Shown here one piece after another: positions 55,693 through 64,000 of a stretch of DNA of 64,000 nt. The notes below the pieces were generated by a model. That model made no database searches and was not told where the DNA came from. It saw nothing but the letters and a program-made list of their open reading frames with translations. A program made the position numbers and the translations under genes. Source of the DNA: Arctopsyche grandis (lineage: Eukaryota > Arthropoda > Insecta > Trichoptera > Hydropsychidae); the NCBI RefSeq assembly GCF_051622035.1, contig NC_135366.1, positions 2,945,001-3,009,000 of the forward strand, given 5' to 3'. The stretch's first letter is position 1. Each line of letters starts with the position of its first letter.

Positions 55693-58098
55693 ATATATAA
55701 ACATTTGGTTTGATTTGTTTTCATTTTCATTTGCATGCTTTGTTTTTTTGATCTTCTACTTTGTGTAATTGACCGATGTGTTTATTCGGATGAAATTATT
55801 ATAACTGACATTATATTTATTTGTTGCTATGTTACAATCTGTTTCAATCTCACATTGATTTATTTCATTTCGTATTCGTAATTAATGTAATCATTTTGTC
55901 GACATAAACTTCAATATGGTTTGTATTATAGAAATGAAAAAGATTTGCAAAAAGTGTGCCTTTATAAATTTGAATTTTATCTCTTCATTTTTAAACCGTA
56001 AATAAAATCGCACCCTGTTTTTATATATGAAAATATTAACTATGCTTAATTTAATATATTAACAATGATTTTATTTAATTACGTAATATAATCTACATAT
56101 TTACTCTCGTGTATTATTGATACAAAATTAAATGTACTTGAAATTTTTTTTAAAACTGTTTGTATGTAACGGTCTTGACTTTTGTAAATATTTGCGTATT
56201 ATTATATTGTGTAATTGAGAAGGCTATCCATTTGATACGTCTAGTTTTTAGATGTACGCTCTTTCATAGAAAAAATTATATTGAGAGGTTAGTTGCATAT
56301 ATTTTAAACTTAACCATTGAAAAATAATATAATTATTTTCATACAATTCAGTCGAATTAAAGAAATGGGTATGTAAATTTATTTTTTAGATTCGCAATTT
56401 TAACTGAATTAGTAGTTTATTGAATTTTCTGTTTGTTTGCCTTTAATAAAGAATAAAAAAATACTTTTTAAAAACCGTAAAAATTAATGTATTTTTCAGA
56501 ATCTTACCAAAAATGTATGAAGAAATGATTCAAATCATAAAAGTAGTTTTAAAAGATTTGTATTTTTGCAATTTCAAAAAAATATGTATATCCAATTATG
56601 TATTTAAAACACCACATTGGTGTGTATTTGTAAACTAACAAAAAAAATAATTAATTTAGCTTAAAATCAAAACTTTTTACTTTATTTTAGTGCATACCAG
56701 AACATTTCGTAAATGTAAATAGAATATAATAAGCCTAGCATATCATTGTAAGTCATCATTACATTTATAATTAACGATTATTACAAAATAAGTTTTCTTT
56801 TTATTTTAAACTCAAAACTTAATTGTAAGCTACGTATTTATAAACCAATAGGAAATCACTAATTTTAATTTTCTTGCATTCAATTATCACATCTCATATA
56901 AAATCTAACATTTAGAATAAACACTGAATACCGTTTTGACAGTATTATGTACCTTTTCAATAATATTTTTTGTCATTGATTTTTATATTAATAAATTATA
57001 TATGAGTATATCGTTTATCTATAATGAACATCACCTATAAATATGTACGAACATATGTACATATATTATGAGTACTTCTTTAAAAATACCCATGTATAAT
57101 TATTTATGAAACTGTATTTTATTTATATATTTTTTAATAAAAACTCATGTATCTTATGTGAATTTATGTACGTTTTTTAAGTCAATATTATTTCGAAATA
57201 ATAAAACCCTTTTCTTCAAAAATGTCTGTATTTCAAATAAAGTAACTCAAAATAATGTTGTATTTTTATTATTTATTGTATTTCAAATTAATCCCATACA
57301 AAAAAATTACAAACATACATATATAATGTCGCTATTCTGTGTGTCTGTCTGTGTGTCGGTGTAAGATAACGCTCACTGTACTATAATAGTCGTTTCGATT
57401 CGACATACATACATATATACGACACAGCTAAAACAACACAAAAAAACAACTACCAACAAAGCGTACAAAAGAAAAACTTCTATATATACGGTTTGCTACC
57501 AATGTTTCCACTAGGCTTATAGACGGTGTTAAGTCTCTGAGCATTTACCGCCATCTATTGAAAATTTCTTTAATTAATTCATTAATTTTTTTCTATTGGT
57601 TTTATATTGTTTATATGTACGTAAGCCAGAGAAATGTTATAATAATAGAAGGGCCCTAACGAATAAATAAACTGTGTCAATATTACGCGGTACGTCTCCA
57701 AAACTAAGCTACAACGCACGGAATACAATAAAATGAAGATGTTTATATTAATTAAACTTAAATAATTGGTTATTAATATAGAGTATTCGGCGCCACTAAG
57801 AGAAATGTTTTTAGATTTATTTTAAAATATTTTTCTGGTGCCACCCCTGAAATTTTATGTAGAATGCGGGAGATGGCGATGACACTTTTAAAAACTGTCA
57901 AACTACGATGTTAATTTAATAATATGTTACTTAAATGATCAATTTACTTATAAAAATGTATCCCATGTTGTTTATTGTGTGATTTTGAATGAATTGTGCA
58001 ATTTTTAACGATGCTTACCCATCTTGCAAGTATATAAACAAACAGAGAAGTTTTTATCAGAAATATATGTATGTACGTCGAGTACCAAGCGACTGATG
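55693..58098. other. AT-rich intergenic DNA before the caspase 3' end
   Basis: No genes or element ends recognised. It may contain the caspase 3' UTR at its right edge. Confidence 0.4.
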
Positions 58099-61000
58099 CT
58101 AAAATTTTTTAGGAATGTCTGTCTGAATGGCGACATTAAATCTCAACAATGCGGTCAACGTGGATTGCACCTGTGGAATCATTTTATTATTAATCTGATT
58201 ATTAGTAGATGATTCATATTCGAGAGCTACTCTTTTGTTGACAAGCGTTAGCAATTGCAGAAGGTCCCAATACGATGCTTCTTCTTCAAACACTTCACAC
58301 AGAGATTGAATGAACCATGAGCCATCAACATCGCTTTCAATATTGGAATCTGTTATTAACATAAGAATAATAAATTAAAAACGCCCTTATTGAACTATAA
58401 TATATTATTATATTCCAATATTTATGTGGATGAATAATAAAAGCGTTGTGAGTGATGTGATAATGGATGGGAGAGTGGTAGAAGTAGTAGATGATATTAA
58501 ATATTTGGGCATTTATTTGAATTGTAAATTATGGCAAAAAAAGTTGGTGTACTTTGTAGGTTAGGAAATTTATTAAGTATAAAAAGTAAAATATGAATAT
58601 ATAATTGTATTGTACGGCCACATATTGTATGTATATTGTGCTACAGTGCTCAATCTATTTAGTGGATTGTGTATTGATAAACTGCAGAAGGTACAGAATA
58701 GAGCAATGCGTGCAATTTTGAATGTGAGGAAACGTAAGAATGTTAGAAGTATGTTAGATGAATTGAAATGGTTGGATGTTAGAAATAGTCTTAAATTGAG
58801 CACTTTAAAATTTATATATAAGCTAATAATCATATAGCTAGTGTAGGAATATAGCACGACTTGTGCTATTACGAATCAAAACCAGTGAACTCATCATCGA
58901 TCCTGTACAAACATGCATAGATCAAGGGCAACGTCCCCATCGACCATTCCAGAAGAAAGAGTTCATCGCTCGATCGTAAAACGAACGAAACCCAACAGTG
59001 ATGTCATCAGGCAACCGCAACACATGTCTTGAAAAGTCGTTAATGCGTGGCACACGACCCCATTCTCAAACGAACGACGTCCTGGCGCTGACCCCATAGC
59101 TATAAACCACACGTGTACCGAAGACACGTGCCTCGAAAACAGGTCAACACGTGACCCTAACACACGTGTCCTGGAAACGAAGACAAAGCATCTGCACACG
59201 GCACGCTTCAAGCCAGAACGTATAAAAAGCGATGCACCAGCTCTCAACACCAGAGTGAACCTCTGGAGTTCAACCAGCTCACTTCTCCGAAGCTCAAGCT
59301 CTTCGTACATACAATAACCATTGTAACAATTGAACAAAAATAAACGATCCTCTTACAAACTACAAAACATGTGTTTCGTTAGGCCGGGATACGGTCAATA
59401 TACCTTCCCTGCCTTACACTAGGAATAGAGATATACATAATTATAAAACTAGAAATAGGAATAATAAATTATGTAATTATAGGTAGAGATAAGAAAACAA
59501 ACACTGCAGGAGGTGTTTTCCACAGAGGTGTTCAAATATACAATGACCTTCCTGAGAGCATTAGAGGTGCTACTAACATTGGTGCTTTCTTAAAGATGAC
59601 GTAATTATATACGTAAGTTTAACAAAATGCTACGTTGAATTATATTATATTATTTTAGATTTAGTAATTATAGTTTTGTTAATTTTGCGAACTATTTTAT
59701 ATTATAGCTGTTAGTTTAAGTTTGAAATTGTTAATTGTGAAATTGTGAAATAATTCATTAGCAATTTGCTATTTAATAAATAAATAAATAAATTTACCCT
59801 CATATATGGAATGCATGTGTAAAAAGTCAGCCATCGATGGTATTTTCGAATTGGCTGGTGAAGTTTCAACAAAAGTGTCCGTTACTGAAAAACCACTATC
59901 TATTACTGAAGAACCACGATCTATCTTTTCGATATGAGTGCCTTTTAGTGCCTGGAATTAATTATTTTTATTGCAATAATTGATCAGTACGAAACATTTA
60001 TTCCTAAAATTATGATCTTATTACCTGAATAAAGTATAATTTGGGTATTCCGGCCAAATTTGGGCATTCAGTCGCAGACAAACCATTCCATAATATATTG
60101 GTCTCGTATGATGAATCTGCAGCTTCTAAAGAGCCTGGGCTGCCATGAGTCATAACCACAATAATTAAACAACTAATTTCACGTGGTTTTTTATTTTGAA
60201 CTGAAAATATTAAAATGGATTAATTGTTCTATTGGTGTTTTCTATTGTTCATATGTACCTATAGGTAGGTAGATAGTTTTTACCATTATTATTATATCAT
60301 ATTAAACAACTAAATGTAAATATTAAATTAAATATATTCAAAAGGTATTTGAATAAAATTCGACCGCGTGCGGATCGAGCAGAGGACCGAAACGTTTCTT
60401 TTAATTTTTTTTTTAAATTTAATAACATAATATGCCAACACCCATGTGATATTTCATCGGGTACAACACTAGTATGTATATTTATATTTACAATGATTTT
60501 CTAGAAGAAGAAAGCTTGATTATAATGACTAGAGACACGTACATATTTTGGGCATTTTGCTATTAATGCTTAATTGATGCTAAAATTCGGAATATATGCG
60601 AATAGATGCTAAATTCGTAAAATATGCGAATAGATGCTAAAATAACAAACAAAAGTGAAATTTGCATAAAATTAATAGACAATTTAGAAGGGTCTTCCTA
60701 TCCCTTTGCCCATTTATTATGTGAAGAAATTGAGAGGATAAAACAGAGCTTGCAGTTTACCATAGAAACCAAGCAACTGCTTTTGTCTACTACTGTAAAC
60801 AAAATAAGACAGGTGGAGCTGTGTATCCGAAAGGCTGCTGAAAAGCGTGTTAAAACTAGACTAGCATTCAAGACTAAATGAGACAATTCTATTCCTCCAA
60901 ACATTGAGTAAACTATTCAATCCATCTGTGGCAGGTACAAAATATAATATTAATGTTAAAGAAACAGTTAGAAACCTGCCATTGTTTAATGTATTAACAG

Positions 61001-62818
61001 AGGCTCAATGTTTGGAAGGATGTCAGCACTTTTTTAGACATTTAATTTCTTCTTGTTAATGCCTTGTCCGCATCCGGACGTTGGCGACCACCTCGTCGAT
61101 TATTTGAATATATCCGCATCGGTCTTCAGCGGCTCGGAACAGCTCTTCGGCGCTCATATCGGTCCACATGCGCATGTTTCGAAGCCAAGATAACTTTTTC
61201 CTGCCAATCCATTTTTTTCCTTCTATTTTCCCCATGGTTATCAAACGGAGAAATTCGTATTTTGGACCCCGTATCATGTGTCCGAGGTACTCCATCTTTC
61301 TCCGCTTGATGACAGAAACAAGTTCCCTGACTCTCCCCATCATGCCGAGGACAGCTTCGTTTGATATCTTTTTGGTCCACGGAATCTTCAGCATACGCCT
61401 ATAGACCCACATCTCAAAAGCTTCAATGCGGCTGATCATCTTGGTTTTCAGAGTCCACGTCTCACATCCGTGTAGTAATACTGTCCAGACGTAGCTCTTC
61501 GCGAATCTCAACCGCGTATGAAGATTGAGATGCTTGTTTGTAAGGGCCGCCTTCATTTTTACAAATGCTGTTCTAGCCATCTCGATGCGGATTTTTAGAT
61601 CTTCATCTGGGTCCATCTCTTCATTCAGCCAGGTACCCAGGTATTTGAATCTTTTTACTCTTTCTATCACCTCTCCATCCAAGGTTAGATTCCCGGTGTC
61701 TGTTTGCATTCTATCTACTATCATAAATTTTGTTTTCTTTAGATTTATGCGCAGACCTCTTCGATTGCTTTCTTGATGTACACGGTCTAGAGATCTTTGC
61801 AGGTCTGCTAAATTTTCAGCGACTAGTGCCGTGTCATCAGCATATCTTATATTGGTGATCGTCTCGCCGCCCACCTTGATGCCCTCCGCCTCTTGGAGAG
61901 CATCGTGGAAGATGGATTCGGTGTAGGTGTTAAAAAGAGTAGGTGATAGGATGCATCCTTGCCTGACGCCCCGTTCTATAGGAATCTTCTATAGACATTT
62001 AATAGAGAATATAAAAAGTGAATCCACGCCGGATATATTGCTATTATTGATGGCAACAAAAATTAAATATGAAGAGTTTGGTTGTGCAGCTCTAAAATCT
62101 ATTCGGTGTCCCGTCAATAGTGTGGATGCTGAAAGGTATTTTAGTAAATACAATATAATTGTTACCGATGTCGCTAAAATTGAACATTTTTAATGCCCTA
62201 AAATGCAAAATGAAAATGCTAAAATTGCCAAAAATAGATGCCCAAAATACGTGTCTCTAATAATGACGTTTAGACGAAAATTGCCCAACTAACAAATATT
62301 ATATTTTGGGAAATTTTTTGGACAAAATAAAAATGTATACATACTCAACTTCAGTTGACTTTTTATTTCAGCAACTTTTAAATCATCAAATATTGTCACA
62401 TCGAAATTTAAATTTTCCAAACAACTTTTCAGGTCAAAAATGTCAAATTCCATGCCCTCTTGATTTGGAACCTTCACTTCGCTGTATTCCTTTGATATAT
62501 ATTCATAATGATTAAATATAATCGCTTGGCCCTTTTTAATCATTTCGTAACTGAATAATGATGGATTGTATCTGCGTATAGTTTGAAGATCCGTGACATG
62601 TTGACTTGAATTGTAAAAAAAGATATTATATTTACAATTATTTAACTATACCTAATTCTGAAAGTGTTCCAAGGATGATGACCTTATATTCAGGTGTTAG
62701 GAATCAATTTTAATAATGCCTTAAAAAGCTTAAATGATACTAATAAATATGTATTTTACCTTGGAGTAGGTAACTCTAAAACTTTTCCATCAGTTTGTGA
62801 TTCACCTCTGATATCCAT
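58099..62818 (-). CDS. Caspase homologue lacking the catalytic cysteine
   Basis: Minus-strand exons are 62818-62760 (start), 62604-62345, 60200-60025, 59951-59798 and 58349-58099. They give 900 nt, 299 aa, the size of a short-prodomain caspase. The p20 part shows GQAIIFNHYEY, FDIFDLKSCLENLNFDV, the catalytic-type His in MTHGSPG (His 125) and AGIPKLYFIQ. The p10 part has DGSWFIQSLCEVFEEE, LLTLVNKRVALEYES and MIPQVQSTL. The active-site pentapeptide is QALKG (Leu 167) instead of QACxG. The residue matching caspase-3 Arg64 is Gln 68, and the one matching Arg207 is Glu 221. It should thus be proteolytically dead yet folded. The frame is intact across five exons, so it is not an obvious pseudogene. 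The exon with the start extends in frame upstream to 62841, so a further 5' exon is possible. Introns carry an hAT element and retroelements. Confidence 0.87.
58430..59790 (+). mobile_element. Degenerate non-LTR retrotransposon, split by a solo LTR
   Basis: The remnant reading contains DDIKYLGIYLNCKL, then LQKVQNRAMRAILNVRKR and DVRNSLKLSTLKFIYKL. After the LTR it continues [14 protein letters not shown] and the HRGVQIYND-like block. It has several stops and frameshifts, and a TAAATAAATAAAT tail at about 59778-59790. Same family as 21498-21830. It lies in the caspase intron, antisense. Confidence 0.8.
58842..59418 (+). mobile_element. Solo LTR with perfect TSD CTAG
   Basis: 577 bp, TGTAGGAATATAGCACG to CCCTGCCTTACA, flanked by CTAG at 58838-58841 and 59419-59422. 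TATAAAAAGC (59221) and an AAATAAACG poly(A) site (about 59338) are in the right order for U3-R-U5. Its end GTTAGGCCGGGATACGG is shared with the LTRs at 8394 and 26557. Removing it rejoins the retrotransposon text AGCTAGGAATAGAGATATAC. Confidence 0.9.
60624..60881 (+). pseudogene. hAT transposase-like internal fragment
   Basis: An 85-residue frame (CIKLIDNLEGSSYPFAHLL and onward) ending at TGA. It lies within the hAT element and is compatible with a transposase segment, but shows no diagnostic motif by itself. The following text has several stops. Confidence 0.45.
61047..61991 (-). pseudogene. RTE-like retrotransposon, 5'-truncated, nested in hAT
   Basis: A minus-strand frame open for about 310 codons. 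It reads IPIERGVRQGCILSPTLFN (RT motif), then the catalytic IRYADDTALVAENLADLQ, GLRINLKKTKFMIV, FKYLGTWLNEEMDPDEDLK and HGCETWTLK, to EELFRAAEDRCGY. The N-terminal endonuclease and first RT motifs are missing. A 12-bp TSD TAGACATTTAAT (61035-61046, 61992-62003) proves target-primed insertion into the hAT gene. The intact frame suggests youth. A deleted relative is at 46903-47395. Confidence 0.93.
61992..62193 (+). pseudogene. hAT transposase C-terminal (dimerisation) fragment
   Basis: TKIKYEEFGCAALKSIRCPV then NSVDAERYFSKYNIIVTD matches the hAT family C-terminal dimerisation motif (the S/A-x-x-ERxFS pattern). It follows the RTE insertion directly and stops at 62193. Confidence 0.75.
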
Positions 62819-62841
62819 TTCGGTCACCGGAAAGCCAACGA

Positions 62842-63240
62842 CTTAAAATTAAAATTATCATCGAAAATATATTTCGAACGATAGGAAAACAGATATGCAC
62901 ATACATATTAACAAATATACATTTGATAAGATTAGGGTTAGAATGAGACGTACATACGTATTATGTATTTTGATTCAATATCAAAAGAACATTTATTGAC
63001 ATACCCACACTTCACGGAAATCCATCCGATAATTTCACATATGAAATAAAATATCATAAATTTAATATTAAAGCATTATTTTTTATTCAATTTATCTTCA
63101 TTTTTAAATTATTATAACTTTTTCTTCAAAATTAAGTTAAATAATAAAATTTAAAATAATGTTGTTTATTTTTTATTTATCATAAATATGTACACATATA
63201 CATGTAGGTAGGTATGTACATAATATAAAATTGTATCTCA
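62842..63240. other. Caspase intergenic spacer
   Basis: AT-rich DNA between the first caspase and its upstream paralogue. It should hold the promoter of the first. No TATA box is evident. Confidence 0.35.
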
Positions 63241-63249
63241 TATTTTTTT

Positions 63250-63706
63250 GGTTGTGGCTATTTGCAGGTACTATATCCGCGACAGGCGCAAAGCCTTCTG
63301 CGCATGCGCGTGAATTTGTTCAATCAATCGTTCATTATACATGAGGCAAATAAATTTCGCACGTTATTATAATAGATTTATATCATTTAGCTAGTTCACG
63401 TCTTGTACTTGTATGTAGGTATTATACCTTGTATATGATAATAATTTTCTAACAATTAATAATATTAACTAATTTGGATTATATTTTTTACTCTACGTCA
63501 CTTTGCGAGTTCGTTTAACTAAATTTTAAGAGGTTTAAAACAAAATTTTAACAGTAAACACGCTGACAGTGACGGTTCACGCGCATGCGCAGAAGGCTTT
63601 GCACCTGTCGCAGATATAGTACCTGCAAATAGCCAATAATTTGCAGATATAGTACCTGCAAATAGCCAATAATTTGCAGGTATAGTACCGGCAAATAGCC
63701 ACAACC
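63250..63706. mobile_element. TIR element C, GGTTGTGGC family, perfect 9-bp TSD
   Basis: TSD TATTTTTTT is at 63241-63249 and 63707-63715. It has one arm unit at the left and three at the right. The body is inverted relative to elements A and B. It lies between the two caspases. Confidence 0.9.
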
Positions 63707-63753
63707 TATTTTTTTAAATATTTAACAAAAAATAATACACATATAACTATAAT

Positions 63754-64000
63754 TCATACCGGAGTTTCATTTAAACTTTTGACGACTTTAAATTTTAACA
63801 ATTTAGTCAACATAGATTTAACCTGTGGGATCTGTTTCATTCCATCAGTGGATTTCTGGGTTTTAGTGGATGATTCATATTCATAAGCTACTTTTTTATT
63901 GACGAATGTAAGCAATTGAACAAGATCCCAATATAATGCTTCGTTTTCAAGCACTTCACACAGGGATTGAATAAACCATGTGCCATTACTTTCTCTCCAG
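63754..64000 (-). CDS. Second caspase, C-terminal (p10) exon, partial
   Basis: The frame runs from the window edge to a stop at 63754. It reads WRESNGTWFIQSLCEVLENE, then YWDLVQLLTFVNKKVAYEYES and MKQIPQVKSMLTKLLKF, the p10 small subunit of a caspase. It is closely related to the last exon of the gene at 58099-62818 (FIQSLCEV, QLLT.VNK.VA.EYESST), so the two are tandem duplicates. Unlike its neighbour it keeps the WR of the SWR substrate-pocket motif. The catalytic Cys exon lies outside the window. Confidence 0.9.
   Translation of the reverse strand, partial: WRESNGTWFIQSLCEVLENEALYWDLVQLLTFVNKKVAYEYESSTKTQKSTDGMKQIPQVKSMLTKLLKFKVVKSLNETPV

Larger units (their letters stand above)
60530..62259 (+). 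mobile_element. hAT element in caspase intron, with nested RTE copy
   Basis: Termini TAGAGACACGTACATATTTT and AAAATACGTGTCTCTA are inverted. The perfect 8-bp TSD ATAATGAC is at 60522-60529 and 62260-62267. Transposase remnants lie at 60624-60881 and about 61992-62193, interrupted by a later insertion. Confidence 0.88.

Overview
The window is insect nuclear DNA (order not determined). The evidence is short exons with GT-AG introns, an insect-type KSR scaffold gene, caspases, a strongly AT-rich background, and transposon families typical of arthropods (piggyBac, mariner, hAT, PIF/Harbinger, RTE-like and Jockey/CR1-like non-LTR elements, LTR retrotransposons). No prokaryotic signals are present. 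All gene models below were spliced by eye. In each complete model the exon phases close and the summed coding length is divisible by three. || LAYOUT. 1.5-6.4 kb (minus): a two-exon alpha/beta hydrolase of the SERHL/kraken type; its 4-kb intron is filled with TIR elements. 6.9-12 kb: a nest of transposons, including a piggyBac-like element with a remnant transposase start, a solo LTR inside a palindromic element, and two young miniature LTR retrotransposons (TRIM-like). 12.4-13.1 kb (plus): intronless exosome subunit Rrp40/EXOSC3. 14.8-26.1 kb (minus): a complete 17-exon KSR (kinase suppressor of Ras) gene of about 894 codons. 26.5-31 kb: solo LTRs, a Harbinger remnant and non-LTR 3' ends. 31.5-51.3 kb (plus): a seven-exon gene for a 328-aa type I membrane protein with one Ig domain, one FN3 domain and a short tail; its introns hold many repeats. 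51.3-58 kb: AT-rich, gene-poor DNA with TIR elements. 58.1-62.8 kb (minus): a five-exon caspase homologue of 299 aa. 63.75 kb to the edge: the C-terminal exon of a second caspase on the same strand. || HOW THE GENES RELATE. The host genes look like unrelated neighbours, except the two caspases, which form a tandem pair. The complete one has lost the catalytic cysteine (QALKG in place of QACxG) and both substrate-pocket arginines, yet has an intact reading frame. It is therefore a candidate decoy or pseudo-caspase beside a more conventional paralogue, and is the most interesting biology here. || The second theme is dating by nested insertion. Many elements show exact target-site duplications (4 bp for LTRs, TTAA for piggyBac-like, 8 bp for hAT, 9 bp for two foldback families, 12 bp for an RTE-like insertion), so their ends and order of insertion can be read directly.
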